Of a stretch of 64,000 nucleotides of DNA, positions 43,441 to 53,800 are shown one piece after another. The stretch's first letter is position 1, and each line of letters begins with the position of its first letter. This DNA is from Paracoccus pantotrophus. GTDB taxonomy: Bacteria; Pseudomonadota; Alphaproteobacteria; Rhodobacterales; Rhodobacteraceae. Both the position numbers and the translations under genes were made by a program. The DNA lies in NCBI RefSeq assembly GCF_008824185.1, contig NZ_CP044425.1, positions 434,001 to 498,000 on the forward strand, written 5' to 3'. The notes beneath the pieces were generated by a model, which ran no database searches, was not told the origin of the DNA, and saw nothing but the letters and a program-made list of their open reading frames with translations.

Positions 43441-44355
43441 TCAGGCCCTCGCCCCGAAAAGCCCCTGCGGCCGCAGGATCAGCACCACGGCCATCAGCAC
43501 ATAGATCAGCACCGAGGCCAGCGAGGCGCCCACGGTATTGGCGCTGGACGCGTCCAGCACCCGCGACAGCAGCCCCGGCAGCAGCGCCTTGCCCAGCGTG
43601 TCGGTCATGCCGACCAGCAGCGCGCCGATGAAGGCGCCCTTGATCGAGCCGATGCCGCCGATCACCACCACGACGAAGGCCAGGATCAGCACCGGCTCGC
43701 CCATGCCGACCTGCACCGACTGGATGGTGCCGACCAGCGCGCCCGCCAGTCCCGCCAGCGCCGCGCCAAGCGCAAAGACGATGGTGTAGAGCCGGGCGAT
43801 GTCCACCCCCAGCGCGCCGATCATCTCGCGATCCGCCTCGCCGGCGCGGATGCGGATGCCCAGCCGGGTGCGGGTGATCAGCCACCACAGGCCCAGGGCC
43901 ACTGCCGCGCCGAAGCCGATGATCACCAGCCGGAACAGCGGATAATGCAGTCCGCCCGGCAGCACCACCGCGCCGGAAAGCGAGCCGGGCAGCTTGAGGT
44001 AAAGCGGGAAGGAACCGAAGAGCCAGCGCGTGCCCTCGGAGAACACCAGGATCAGCGCGAAGGTCGCCAGCACCTGGTCCAGGTGGTCGCGGGCGTAAAG
44101 CCGGCGGATCACCGCGATCTCGACCAGCGCACCCGCGGCGGCGGCGGCCGCCAGGCTGGCGACCAGCCCCAGCCAGAACGAGCCGGTGGCCGCCGCCACC
44201 GCCGCGCAGGCGAAGGCCCCGGTCATGTAGAGCGAGCCATGCGCAAGGTTGATCAGCCCCATGACGCCGAAGACCAGCGTCAGCCCGGCCGCCATCAGAA
44301 ACAGCATCATCCCGTATTGCAGGCCGTTCAGCGCCTGCTCGGCCAGAAGCATCAC
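43441..44355 (-). CDS. livH: LIV-type ABC transporter permease (LivH)
   Basis: A 304-residue permease with about eight helices. ALNGLQYGMMLFLMAAGLTLVFGVMGLINLAHGSLYMTGAF is the LivH signature, with N-L-A-H-G. GIRIRAGEADREMIGALGVD forms the coupling loop. It follows the binding protein by 57 bp on the same strand and leads livM. Confidence 0.92.
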   Translation of the reverse strand: MMLLAEQALNGLQYGMMLFLMAAGLTLVFGVMGLINLAHGSLYMTGAFACAAVAAATGSFWLGLVASLAAAAAAGALVEIAVIRRLYARDHLDQVLATFALILVFSEGTRWLFGSFPLYLKLPGSLSGAVVLPGGLHYPLFRLVIIGFGAAVALGLWWLITRTRLGIRIRAGEADREMIGALGVDIARLYTIVFALGAALAGLAGALVGTIQSVQVGMGEPVLILAFVVVVIGGIGSIKGAFIGALLVGMTDTLGKALLPGLLSRVLDASSANTVGASLASVLIYVLMAVVLILRPQGLFGARA

Positions 44356-44412
44356 CGCTTTCTCTCCCGATTTGCCAGGGGGCCGGGCTTTGTCGACCCG
44401 GCCCGGCAGGGC

Positions 44413-45558
44413 TTACATCTTGCACTGCTCGGCATAGGCGTCGCCATGGTCGGCCATGGCCGGGCCGATGATCTTGTTGGTCAGCACCTCGCCTTCCCTG
44501 ACCACCTCGCGCACGTAATAGTCCTGGATCGGGTGCTGGTTCGGGCCAAAGCGGAACTTGCCGCGCACGCTGGGGAAATCCGCTTCGGCCAGCGCGGCGC
44601 GGAAGGCATCGGCATCGCCCACATCCGCCTTGGCGACGGCCGAGAGCAGCAGGTTGGCCGTGTCATAGGCCTGCGCCGCGTAAAGCGAGGGCAGCCGGCC
44701 GTATTCGGCCTGGAAGGTCTCGACGAAAGCCTTGTTGGCCTCATTGTCCAGATCCTTGGACCATTGCGCGGTGTTCCTGACCCCCAGCGCGGCATCGCCC
44801 ACCGCGGGCAGGATGTCCTGGCTGAAGCTGAAGGCCGGGCCGATCACCGGCTTGCCGACGCCGGATTCGGCATATTGCTTCATGAAGGCGATGCCCATGC
44901 CGCCGGGCAGGAAGAAGAACACCGCATCCGCGTCGCTGGCGCGGATCTGGGCGATTTCGCCGGCGTAATCGGTCTGGCCGACCTGGGTATAGATCTCGCT
45001 GACCACCTCGCCCTTGTAGTAACGCTTGAAGCCCGCCAGCGAATCCTGCCCGGCGGGATAGTTCGGCGCCATGATGAAGACCTTGCCGATGCCGGCATCC
45101 GTGGCATGGGCGCCCGCCGCCTCGTGCAGGTTGTCGTTCTGGTAGGAGACCGAGAAGTATTTCGGATTGCAGCCCGCCCCGGCCAGCTGCGAGGGCGCGG
45201 CATTGGTGGACAGATAGAACTTGTCCTGCGCCACCGCCGCCGGCACCACCGCCATGGCGAGGTTCGACCAGACGATGCCGGTCAGCACGTCCACCTGTTC
45301 GGACTGGATCATCTTGTCGGCGATCTGCACCGCGACATCGGGTTTCTGCTGGTCGTCCTCGATCACCAGCTCGACCTGCTTGCCGGCATCGCCGGCGTTC
45401 TTCAGCGCCAGCAGGAAGCCATCGCGCGTGTCGACGCCCAGCCCGGCCCCGCCGCCCGACAGCGTGGTGATCATGCCCACCTTGACGGGTTCGGCCTGGG
45501 CGGCCCCGGCCAGGGCCAGGGCGGCAGAGCCGCAGATCAGCAGTCTTTTCAGTTTCAT
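44413..45558 (-). CDS. LIV-type periplasmic binding protein, probably for aromatic acid
   Basis: A 381-residue type I periplasmic binding protein. Signal peptide MKLKRLLICGSAALALAGAAQA, then VGMITTLSGGGAGLGVDTRDGF and FIMAPNYPAGQDSLAGFKRYY typical of Leu/Ile/Val-binding relatives. The operon places it with 2-aminobenzoate catabolism, so 2-aminobenzoate or a similar benzoate is the likely ligand (inference). It lies 102 bp after the ligase gene. That gap contains a CGCAT...ATGCG inverted repeat and GGGAG before the start, room for an internal promoter. Confidence 0.88.
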   Translation of the reverse strand: MKLKRLLICGSAALALAGAAQAEPVKVGMITTLSGGGAGLGVDTRDGFLLALKNAGDAGKQVELVIEDDQQKPDVAVQIADKMIQSEQVDVLTGIVWSNLAMAVVPAAVAQDKFYLSTNAAPSQLAGAGCNPKYFSVSYQNDNLHEAAGAHATDAGIGKVFIMAPNYPAGQDSLAGFKRYYKGEVVSEIYTQVGQTDYAGEIAQIRASDADAVFFFLPGGMGIAFMKQYAESGVGKPVIGPAFSFSQDILPAVGDAALGVRNTAQWSKDLDNEANKAFVETFQAEYGRLPSLYAAQAYDTANLLLSAVAKADVGDADAFRAALAEADFPSVRGKFRFGPNQHPIQDYYVREVVREGEVLTNKIIGPAMADHGDAYAEQCKM

Positions 45559-45660
45559 GTCGAACTCCCTGAATAATGCGCGATGATTGGTCGTCGCATG
45601 TTTTTATGATGCGGTCGCGGGCTGCAACGGCTTTCGCGCATCAGTCCGCAACCCCAAGGG

Positions 45661-47301
45661 TCACGCCCGCCCTTCCAGCAGACGGAATCGCTGGATCTTG
45701 CCGCTTTCGGTCTTGGGCAGCGCCTCGGCAAAGACCACGCGGCGCGGGTATTTGAAGGGCGCGATGACGGATTTGACATGATCCTGCAAGCATTTGGCCA
45801 AGGCCTCGCCGGCCGCGGCACCGGGGCGCAGCACGACATGCGCCTCGACGATCTGGCCGCGCGCCTCGTCCGGGGCGCCGACCACGGCGCATTCCAGCAC
45901 GTCGGGATGGGCCAGCAGCGCCGCCTCGACCTCGGGGCCGGCGATGTTGTAGCCGGCCGAGACGATGATACCGTCGGTGCGGGCGGCAAAGTGGAAATAG
46001 CCCTGCTCGTCGCGCCAGAAACTGTCGCCGGTCAGGTTCCAGCCGTCCTGCACATAGGCGCGCTGCTTCTCGGGGTCGGCCAGATAGCGGCAGCCGACCG
46101 GGCCGCGCACTGCCAGCCGCCCGGTCTCGCCCGGCGGCAATTCGCGCCCGTCCGGGCCGATGATCCGCGCCTCGTAGCCCGCGACCGGGCGGCCGGTGCA
46201 GGCCGGGCGGCTGTCACCGAAACGGTTGGTCAGGAAGATGTGCAGCATCTCGGTCGAGCCGATGCCGTCCAGCATCGGCTTGCCGGTCTTGGCCATCCAT
46301 TCCTCGTAGACCGGGCCGGGCAGCGTCTCGCCGGCCGAGACGGCGGCGCGCAGGCTGGACAGGTCGGCGCCCTCGTCCATCGCCCGCATCATCACCCGAT
46401 AGGCGGTCGGCGCGGTGAAGCAGATGGTGGCGCGGTATTTCTGGATGATCTCGACCATGTTCGGCGGCGAGGCGTTCTCCAGCAGCGCCGCCGAGGCGCC
46501 GAAGCGCAGCGGAAACACCGCCAGCCCGCCCAGCCCGAAGGTAAAGGCCAAAGGCGGCGAGCCGACGAAGACATCCTCGGGCCGCACCTCCAGCACCTCG
46601 CGGGCATAGCCGTCGGCGATGATCAGGATGTCGCGGTGGAAATGCATGGTCGCCTTGGGCTCGCCCGTGGTGCCCGAGGTGAAGCCCAGAAGCGCCACGT
46701 CGTCGCGCCCCGTGCGCACCGCCTGAAACCGCACCGGCTGCGACAGGGCGGCGCGGTCCAGCTCGGCATCGTGGTTCGCCGTGCCGTCGAAGCCGATCAC
46801 GGTCTTCAGGTGCCGGCTGCCCTTGGCGGCCAGCGCCAGCTCGTCCATCAGCCTTGTGTCGCAAAGCGCGTGGCTGACCTGCGCCTTGTCGATGATCTTG
46901 GCCAGTTCGCCCGCGCGCAGCATCGGCATGGTGTTGACCACCACCGCCCCGGCCTTGGTCGCGGCCAGCCAGCAGGCCACCATGGCCGGGTTGTTGGCCG
47001 AGCGGATCAGCACCCGGTTGCCCGGCCGCAGGCCGTAAGTCTCGACCAGCGCATGGGCGATGCGGTTGGTCCAGTCGGTCAGTTCCTTGTAGCTGCGGAT
47101 GCGGCCGTTGCCGATCAGCGCGATATGGTCGCCGAAACCCTTCTCGACCATGCAGTCGGTCAGCTCGACCGCGGCGTTCAGGTATTCGGGATAGGCGAAG
47201 CCCTCCAGCTTCAGCCGCGGCCAAAGCTCGGCCGGCGGCAGGTTGTCGCGCGAGAAGCTATCGACATGCGCCGAGGGTCCAAGCGGCGGATTGCCCGTCA
47301 T
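45661..47301 (-). CDS. abmG: 2-aminobenzoate (benzoate-type)-CoA ligase
   Basis: Adenylate-forming ligase, 546 residues. It activates 2-aminobenzoate with ATP and CoA to 2-aminobenzoyl-CoA, the entry step of the CoA route. Visible are the P-loop GFTSGTTGEPKATMHFHRD, A5 GSTEMLHIFL, A7 DGWNLTGDSFWRD, A8 hinge RTDGIIVSAGYNIAGPEVEAAL and A10 KTESGKIQR with the catalytic lysine. GGGAG precedes ATG 47301, leaving out ten open-frame residues. Benzoate-CoA ligases are close relatives; the neighbouring aminobenzoyl-CoA monooxygenase/reductase is what selects the amino substrate. Confidence 0.87.
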   Translation of the reverse strand: MTGNPPLGPSAHVDSFSRDNLPPAELWPRLKLEGFAYPEYLNAAVELTDCMVEKGFGDHIALIGNGRIRSYKELTDWTNRIAHALVETYGLRPGNRVLIRSANNPAMVACWLAATKAGAVVVNTMPMLRAGELAKIIDKAQVSHALCDTRLMDELALAAKGSRHLKTVIGFDGTANHDAELDRAALSQPVRFQAVRTGRDDVALLGFTSGTTGEPKATMHFHRDILIIADGYAREVLEVRPEDVFVGSPPLAFTFGLGGLAVFPLRFGASAALLENASPPNMVEIIQKYRATICFTAPTAYRVMMRAMDEGADLSSLRAAVSAGETLPGPVYEEWMAKTGKPMLDGIGSTEMLHIFLTNRFGDSRPACTGRPVAGYEARIIGPDGRELPPGETGRLAVRGPVGCRYLADPEKQRAYVQDGWNLTGDSFWRDEQGYFHFAARTDGIIVSAGYNIAGPEVEAALLAHPDVLECAVVGAPDEARGQIVEAHVVLRPGAAAGEALAKCLQDHVKSVIAPFKYPRRVVFAEALPKTESGKIQRFRLLEGRA

Positions 47302-47367
47302 CTTCAATCTCCCTGTTGGGCGGGCCGGCATCTTGTCGTGCCTTGGCCCGCTTGTGCCGCGCCCCCG

Positions 47368-47766
47368 TCAGGCGGGGATCACGGCGGTTGCCTCGATCTC
47401 GACCTTGGCGCGGTCCTCGACCAGGGCCACGACCTGCACCAGCGCCATGGCCGGATAATGCCGGCCGATGATCTCCTTGTAGGCTTGCCCGATGTCCTTG
47501 AGCGCGCCCAGATATTCGCGCTTGTCGGTGACATACCAGGTCAGGCGAACCAGATGTTCGGGCCGCGCGCCGGCTTCGGCCAGCACGGCGACGATGGATT
47601 GCAGCGCCTGGCGCACCTGCCCGGCGAAATCGTCGGTCTCGAATTCCTGCTGGTCGTTCCAGCCGATCATGCCGCCGGTGAACACCATCCGCCCGGTGGC
47701 GGCGATGCCGTTGGAATAGCCCGGCGTCGCCTTCCAGTTCCTCGGATGCAGAACCTCATGCACCAT
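47368..47766 (-). CDS. RidA family reactive enamine/imine deaminase
   Basis: A 132-residue YjgF/RidA trimeric protein that hydrolyses reactive enamines or imines. GYSNGIAATGRMVFTGGMIGW, QVRQALQSIVAVLAEAGARPEHLVRLTWYV and the C-terminal VQVVALVEDRAKVEIEATAVI with the conserved acidic residue are family features. It overlaps the thioesterase gene by 11 bp. In a 2-aminobenzoate operon it makes chemical sense: ring reduction of aminobenzoyl-CoA gives an enamine, and this enzyme could remove the nitrogen as ammonia. That role is inference. Confidence 0.88.
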   Translation of the reverse strand: MVHEVLHPRNWKATPGYSNGIAATGRMVFTGGMIGWNDQQEFETDDFAGQVRQALQSIVAVLAEAGARPEHLVRLTWYVTDKREYLGALKDIGQAYKEIIGRHYPAMALVQVVALVEDRAKVEIEATAVIPA

Positions 47767-48175
47767 CGCTTGCCTCCATGAACGCGATCATCTTGCGGCG
47801 GATCGCCTCGGGCCAGGGCGCGGCGCGCCCCTGCGGCGTGACCCAGACCAGGGTCGAGACGCATTGCAGCTTCAACTGCCCGCCGGCGCTGGCCCGCTGC
47901 ACCAGCCGCGCGCTGGAGCCGCCGACATGCTGCACCTCCAGCGCGAAATCCAGCACCTCGCCCAGACGCGAGGGCGCGCGAAACCCGGCCTCGATCTGCA
48001 CGGTCGGAACCGCGCAATCCTCCTCGACATGGATGCGGGTGAAAGGATAGGCCAGCACCTCGGCAAAGAAATTCTCGATCACCGAGTTCAGCATCTCGAA
48101 GTAACGGGGATAGAAGACGATCCCCGCCGGGTCGCAATGGTTGAACTCGACCTGGATGCGGCGCCGGTAGATCAT
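47756..48175 (-). CDS. 4-hydroxybenzoyl-CoA thioesterase-like hot-dog protein
   Basis: A 139-residue hot-dog thioesterase. [18 protein letters not shown] near the N-terminus is the 4HBT active site, with the catalytic Asp in HCDPAGIV. In the CoA-dependent aerobic pathways such an enzyme is thought to rescue CoA trapped in dead-end thioesters. The start ATG lies in an ATGA overlap with the acyl-CoA dehydrogenase gene. Confidence 0.88.
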   Translation of the reverse strand: MIYRRRIQVEFNHCDPAGIVFYPRYFEMLNSVIENFFAEVLAYPFTRIHVEEDCAVPTVQIEAGFRAPSRLGEVLDFALEVQHVGGSSARLVQRASAGGQLKLQCVSTLVWVTPQGRAAPWPEAIRRKMIAFMEASDGA

Positions 48176-49305
48176 GCCAGAACGCTCCGGGCGATGACCA
48201 CGCGCTGCACGTCGCTGGCGCCCTCGTAGATGCGCAGGGCGCGGATGTCGCGGTAAAGCGCCTCGACCGCGCTGCCGTGGCGCACGCCGTCGCCGCCATG
48301 CAGTTGCAGCGCGGCGTCGATCACCTCCTGCGCGGCCTCGGTGGCATAGAGCTTGGCCATCGCCGCCTCGCGGGTGACGCGCGGCGCGCCCATGTCCTTG
48401 GTCCAGGCGGCGCGATAGACCAGCAGCGCCGCCGCATCCACCTTCAGCGCCATGTCGGCCAGATGGCCCTGCACGATCTGGTGATCGGCCAGCGTGCCGC
48501 CGCCGGCCCGCGGCCGCCGCGCCCGCGCCAGGGCCTCGTCCAGCGCGCGGCGCGCCATGCCAAGCGCCGCCGCCCCGACCGTGGGGCGGAACACGTCCAG
48601 CACCGACATGGCGATCTTGAACCCCTCGCCCGGCCGGCCGATCAGCGCCGCATCCGGCAGCACCACCCCGTCCAGCTTCAGCCGGGCCAGGGGATGCGGG
48701 GCGATGACCTCGATCCGTTCGGCGATCGTCAGCCCGGCGCTGTCGGCCGGCATCAGGAAGGCCGACAAGCCCCGCGCGCCCGGTGCCTCGCCGGTGCGGG
48801 CGAAGACGACATAGAGATCGGCGATGCCGCCGTTCGAGATATAGGTCTTTTCGCCCGTCAGCCGCCAGCCGCCCGGGGCACGCTCGGCCAGCGTCGCGGT
48901 GCTGGCCACGTCCGAACCGGCGCCGGGCTCGGTCAGCGCGAAACCCGAGATCGCCCGGCCCGCGCGCGTTTGCTCCAGCCATTCCCGCTGGCCGGGAGTG
49001 CCGAACAGCGTCACCGCCCCCATGCCCAGCCCCTGCATGGCAAAGGCGAAATCGGCCAGCGGATCGTGCCGCGCCAGCGTCTCGCGGATCAGGCACAGGC
49101 TGCGCACGTCCAGCGCCTCGCCCGCGCCCGCGCCGCTATGACGCAAGAAGCCCGCCGCCCCAAGCGCCGCGACCAGCACCTTGCAGGCGGCATCGACATC
49201 GCCGTGATCCACCGGCAGATGCGCGGCGCACCAATCCTCAAGCGCCGCCGAAAGTTCGCGGTGGCGGGTCTCGAAAAACGGCCAGTCCAGAAAGCTCTTG
49301 TCCAT
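48172..49305 (-). CDS. Acyl-CoA dehydrogenase
   Basis: A 377-residue FAD-dependent dehydrogenase. [15 protein letters not shown] is the flavin/substrate signature, [14 protein letters not shown] the middle beta domain, and [34 protein letters not shown] the C-terminal helical domain with the catalytic glutamate in IYEGASDVQ. It fits the beta-oxidation stage after ring reduction of 2-aminobenzoyl-CoA. It is separated from the upstream crotonase by a 89-bp gap that holds repeat copy B, whose end supplies the AAGGAAG ribosome site. Confidence 0.9.
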   Translation of the reverse strand: MDKSFLDWPFFETRHRELSAALEDWCAAHLPVDHGDVDAACKVLVAALGAAGFLRHSGAGAGEALDVRSLCLIRETLARHDPLADFAFAMQGLGMGAVTLFGTPGQREWLEQTRAGRAISGFALTEPGAGSDVASTATLAERAPGGWRLTGEKTYISNGGIADLYVVFARTGEAPGARGLSAFLMPADSAGLTIAERIEVIAPHPLARLKLDGVVLPDAALIGRPGEGFKIAMSVLDVFRPTVGAAALGMARRALDEALARARRPRAGGGTLADHQIVQGHLADMALKVDAAALLVYRAAWTKDMGAPRVTREAAMAKLYATEAAQEVIDAALQLHGGDGVRHGSAVEALYRDIRALRIYEGASDVQRVVIARSVLA

Positions 49306-49314
49306 CTTCCTTGT

Positions 49315-49374
49315 CCAAATATCCTCGGAGGTTGTCCATTGAGCCCGCCATTGGTCCGAGGACCAATGGACAAC
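49315..49374 (-). repeat. Intergenic nested-hairpin repeat, copy B (crotonase-acyl-CoA dehydrogenase)
   Basis: CCAAATATCCTCGGAGG is followed by perfect 11-nt arms GTTGTCCATTG (49331-49341) and its complement (49364-49374). An 18-nt inner palindrome ATTGGTCC-GA-GGACCAAT (49350-49367) overlaps the right arm. As in copy A, 8 nt separate the left arm from the inner palindrome and the inner loop is GA. Confidence 0.7.
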
Positions 49375-49394
49375 GGGGCAGACAGCCCCCGGCT

Positions 49395-50203
<809 letters not shown>

Positions 50204-50207
<4 letters not shown>

Positions 50208-50641
50208 TTCGCGCCCCCCATGCGTTTCAGGATCTCGGTCAGCAACTCGATGTCCTCCTCGGTCAGGCCGGCGAAGATGCGGTTCACCTCGGCCTCGTGA
50301 TCGGCGGCGAAACCCTCGAAGGCCGCCAGCCCCTCGGGCGTCAGGCTGACGAAGACGGTGCGCCGATCGGTTTCCGAGGGCTCGCGCCGCGCCAGCCCGT
50401 CCCGTTCCAGCCGGTCCACCACCGCCGTCGCATTGCCGTTCGAGACCAGCAACATGCGGCTGAGCTCGCTCATGGTGACGCCCTCGCGCCGGCGATAGAG
50501 CGCGGCCATCACGTCGAAACGCGGCAGCGTCGTGTCGTGCCTGACCCGCAGGAACTCGCGCAGCTGCCCCTCGGCCGCGCGGGTGACGCCCAGCAGGCGG
50601 ATCCACAGCTTCAGCCGGCGCTTGGACAGCGGATCGTTCAT
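50204..50641 (-). CDS. MarR family regulator within the 2-aminobenzoate operon
   Basis: A 145-residue MarR protein. [30 protein letters not shown] is the helix-turn-helix and [19 protein letters not shown] the wing. It is embedded in the operon with ATGA overlaps on both sides, so it is made together with the enzymes. The 16-bp palindrome at 53734-53749, between the operon and the divergent dehydrogenase, is its probable target. Regulators of this kind usually respond to the aroyl-CoA; that is inferred. Confidence 0.88.
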
Positions 50642-51378
50642 GCCTCGCCCCCCGAAATACCGATGGCCTGGCCGTTGACCCCCTCGGAGCCCGGCCCGCA
50701 CAGCCACAGCGCCGCGGCGCTGACCTCGGCGGGCTGGATCAGCCGGCCCTGCGGATTGGTCGCGGTCAGCGCGGCCAGCGCCTGATCCCGGCTCTTGCCG
50801 GTCTTGTCCATGATGGTGGCGATGGAACGCGCCGTCATCTCGGTATCCAGAAAGCCGGGACACAGCGCGTTGACCGTCACCGGCCGCCGCGCCACCTCCA
50901 GCGCCAGGCTGCGCACCAGACCCACGACGCCATGCTTGGCCGCCGCATAGGGCGCGACATAGGCATAGCCGCGAAGGCCGGCGGTCGAGGCCACGGCGAT
51001 CAGCCGGCCCCAGCCGGGCAATTGCGCCAGCCCCTCGCGGAAGGTCAGGAAGGTGCCGGTCAGGTTCACCGCCAGCATGGCGTTCCACTGCTCCAGCGTG
51101 GTGCGGCTGAGCGGCGCGCTGTCCGCCGCCCCGGCATTGGCGATGACGATGTCGCAGGGACCGGCCTCGGCGAACAGCGCCCTGACGCTGGCCTCGTCGG
51201 TCACGTCGGCGGTCAGGGCGCGGGCGCCGGTCCGTTCGGCCACGGCCTCCAGCGGTGCCTTGCGGCGGCCGCAGATCACCACCTCGGCCCCGGCCCCGGC
51301 AAAGGCGCGCGCCAGATCGGCGCCGGTGCCCGTGCCCCCCCCGGTGATCAGCACCCGTTTGCCCGCCATCGCCGTCAT
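50638..51378 (-). CDS. Short-chain dehydrogenase/reductase
   Basis: A 246-residue Rossmann-fold oxidoreductase. It has the cofactor loop [19 protein letters not shown] ([11 protein letters not shown]), catalytic Ser in [10 protein letters not shown] and YAAAK for Tyr and Lys. TGxxxGxG with an arginine-rich second strand (CGRRK) hints at NADP(H). It sits between the monooxygenase/reductase and MarR genes with ATGA overlaps at both ends. It probably acts on the hydroxy- or oxo-cyclohexane CoA intermediate. Confidence 0.88.
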   Translation of the reverse strand: MTAMAGKRVLITGGGTGTGADLARAFAGAGAEVVICGRRKAPLEAVAERTGARALTADVTDEASVRALFAEAGPCDIVIANAGAADSAPLSRTTLEQWNAMLAVNLTGTFLTFREGLAQLPGWGRLIAVASTAGLRGYAYVAPYAAAKHGVVGLVRSLALEVARRPVTVNALCPGFLDTEMTARSIATIMDKTGKSRDQALAALTATNPQGRLIQPAEVSAAALWLCGPGSEGVNGQAIGISGGEA

Positions 51379-53660
51379 GCCCGGATCGCCTCCTGCGCGC
51401 GGCTGCGCAGCCGCAGCGCCTGGTCGCGGCCGGCCTGATAGGGCAAGGGCCAGGCCGCGGCCTCGTCCCCGGCCTCGACGGCGGCGTGCAAGGTCCAATA
51501 GGGATCGGCCAGATGCGGCCGCGCCAGGCAGACCAGATCGGCCCGGCCGGCCAGCAGGATGCCGTTCACCTGGTCGGCCTCGGTGATATTGCCCACCGCC
51601 ATGGTCGCGAGCCCGGCCTCGTTGCGGATGCGGTCGCTGAACGGGGTCTGGAACATCCGGCCATAGATGGGCCGCGCCCCGGTGCTGGTCTGCCCGGCCG
51701 AGACGTCGATGATGTCGGCGCCGGCATCGGCGAACATCCGGGCGATCTCGACCGCCTCCTCGGGCGTCACGCCCTCGTCGCCCACCCAGTCATTGGCCGA
51801 GATGCGCACCGACATCGGCTTTTGCTCCGGCCAGACGGCGCGCATCGCCCGAAACACCTCCAGCGGATAGCGCATGCGGTTTTCCAGGCTGCCGCCATAG
51901 TCGTCCTCGCGCCGGTTCGACAGCGGCGAGATGAAGCTGGAGATCAGATAGCCATGCGCCGCATGCAGCTCGACCATGTCGAAGCCCGCCCGCGCCGCCA
52001 TCTGGGTCGCGGCGACGAACTGGTCGCGCACCATGTCCATGTCGGCGCGGTCCATGGCCTTCGGCACCGCATTGCCGTCCTGCCACGGGATCGCGCTGGC
52101 CGAGATCAGCGGCCAGTTGCCCTGGGCCAGCGGCCGGTCGGCATCCTGCCAGCCCAGCTGGGTCGAGCCCTTGCGGCCGGAATGGCCGATCTGCATGCAG
52201 ATCTTGGCCCGTGTCTCGGCATGGATGAAATCGACGATCCGCTTCCAGGCAGCCTCGTGTTCGGGCGCGTAGAGGCCGGGACAGCCGGGGCTGATCCGCC
52301 CCTCGGCCGAGACGCAGGTCATCTCGGTATAGACCAGCCCGGCGCCGCCCTTGGCGCGCTCGGCGTAATGGACGAAATGCCAGTCGGTCGGGCAGCCGTC
52401 CACGGCCTTGTATTGTGCCATGGGCGAGACGACGACGCGGTTTTCCAGCGCCATGTCGCGCAGCCGGAAGGGCGCGAACATCGGCCGCCGGCCCTTGCGC
52501 CCGCCGGCGCGTCCCTGAAACCAGTCCTCGGCCTGCCCCAGCCATTCAGGGTCGCGCAGGCGCAGGTTTTCGTGGCTGATGCGCTGCGAACGGGTCAGCA
52601 GCGAATAGGCGAATTGCAGCGGCTCCATGTCCAGGTAACGCTCGACCTGCTCGAACCATTCCAGGCTGTTGCGGGCGGCCGATTGCAGGCGCAGCACCTC
52701 GACGCGGCGTTCTTCCTGATAGCGTTCGAAGGCGCGCTGCATGGTCGGTTCGGAATGCAGGTATTCGGCCAGCGCGATGGCGCTGTCGAAGGCCAGCCGC
52801 GAACCCGAGCCGATCGAGAAATGCCCGGTCGCCGCCGCATCGCCCATCAGCACGACATTCTCGTGATACCAACGCTCGCAGATGACCCGCGGGAACTGGA
52901 TCCAGACCGCCGAGCCGCGCAGATGCGCGGCATTGGACATCAGCGCGTGGCCGCCCAGATGGCGCTCGAAGATCCTGCGGCAGGTCTCGACCGATTCCTC
53001 CTTGGACATGTCGGCAAAGCCCAGCTTCTCCCAGGTCTCGGGCAGGGTCTCGACGATGAAGGTCGCGGTGTCGCCGTCGAACTGGTAGACATGCGCCCAG
53101 ACCCAGCCATGCTCGGTCCGCTCGAAGATGAAGGTGAAGGCGTCATCGAATTTCTGATGCGTGCCCAGCCAGACGAACTTGCAGCGGCGGGTGTCGATAT
53201 CGGGCTGGAACACCTGGGCATATTCGCTGCGCACCAGGCTGTTGATGCCGTCGCAGCCCACCACCAGGTCGTAGTCCCGGCGGTATTCCTCGGCCGAGCG
53301 GAACTCGGTCTCGAAGCGCAGGTCGATCCCCAGCTCGCGCGCGCGGGCTTGCAGCAGGACCAGCATCTGCTTGCGGCCGATGCCGGCGAAGCCATGCCCG
53401 CCCGAGACGGTGCGCACCCCGTCATGCACCACGGCAATATCGTCCCAATAGGCGAAATGGCTGCGGATCGCCTCGGTGCTGGCGGGGTCGTTCTGCTGCA
53501 TCCGCCCCAGCGCGTCGTCCGACAGCACCACGCCCCAGCCGAAGGTGTCGTTGGCCTTGTTGCGTTCCAGCACGGTGATCTGGTGCGAGGGATCGCGCAG
53601 CTTCATCGAAATGGCGAAGTACAGTCCAGCCGGGCCACCGCCCATACACAAGATCTTCAT
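51375..53660 (-). CDS. abmA: 2-aminobenzoyl-CoA monooxygenase/reductase (bifunctional)
   Basis: A 761-residue two-domain flavoenzyme. Residues 1-385 are an FAD monooxygenase of the salicylyl-CoA 5-hydroxylase type (GGGPAGLYF dinucleotide site, [10 protein letters not shown], and [14 protein letters not shown]). Residues from about 394 on are an old-yellow-enzyme FMN domain ([20 protein letters not shown]; catalytic [19 protein letters not shown]). This fusion hydroxylates and reduces the ring of 2-aminobenzoyl-CoA without opening it, as shown for Azoarcus evansii. It is the first gene of the 13-gene operon, with GGGAGG ahead of ATG 53660. The N-terminal half alone would be salicylyl-CoA hydroxylase; the fusion makes aminobenzoyl-CoA the better call. 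Confidence 0.93.
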   Translation of the reverse strand: MKILCMGGGPAGLYFAISMKLRDPSHQITVLERNKANDTFGWGVVLSDDALGRMQQNDPASTEAIRSHFAYWDDIAVVHDGVRTVSGGHGFAGIGRKQMLVLLQARARELGIDLRFETEFRSAEEYRRDYDLVVGCDGINSLVRSEYAQVFQPDIDTRRCKFVWLGTHQKFDDAFTFIFERTEHGWVWAHVYQFDGDTATFIVETLPETWEKLGFADMSKEESVETCRRIFERHLGGHALMSNAAHLRGSAVWIQFPRVICERWYHENVVLMGDAAATGHFSIGSGSRLAFDSAIALAEYLHSEPTMQRAFERYQEERRVEVLRLQSAARNSLEWFEQVERYLDMEPLQFAYSLLTRSQRISHENLRLRDPEWLGQAEDWFQGRAGGRKGRRPMFAPFRLRDMALENRVVVSPMAQYKAVDGCPTDWHFVHYAERAKGGAGLVYTEMTCVSAEGRISPGCPGLYAPEHEAAWKRIVDFIHAETRAKICMQIGHSGRKGSTQLGWQDADRPLAQGNWPLISASAIPWQDGNAVPKAMDRADMDMVRDQFVAATQMAARAGFDMVELHAAHGYLISSFISPLSNRREDDYGGSLENRMRYPLEVFRAMRAVWPEQKPMSVRISANDWVGDEGVTPEEAVEIARMFADAGADIIDVSAGQTSTGARPIYGRMFQTPFSDRIRNEAGLATMAVGNITEADQVNGILLAGRADLVCLARPHLADPYWTLHAAVEAGDEAAAWPLPYQAGRDQALRLRSRAQEAIRA

Positions 53661-53720
53661 CGCTCACCTCCCTGCGCCTTTTCGGCCTGTTGGGGAAAAG
53701 CTGCCAGCGAATCGGATTCG

Positions 53721-53749
53721 TTTCAAGTTTAAAATTTCAAGCTTGAAAT
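53721..53749. promoter_or_regulatory. MarR-type operator between abmA and hydroxyacyl-CoA dehydrogenase gene
   Basis: ATTTCAAGCTTGAAAT is a perfect 16-bp palindrome (53734-53749). A further half-site TTTCAAG lies 14 bp to its left at 53721. It is located 61-89 bp before abmA and about 52 bp before the divergent gene, so one dimer could control both directions. Confidence 0.7.
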
Positions 53750-53800
53750 GATTCTTGCCGATGGCATGATGTCCATGGGATGCAGCGCGGAGTTTCCGAC

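Noticed and set aside
45586..45625. CGCAT...ATGCG inverted repeat in the ligase-binding protein gap.
   Set aside because: Short arms and long loop, neither terminator nor recognised operator. Noted only as a possible internal promoter region.
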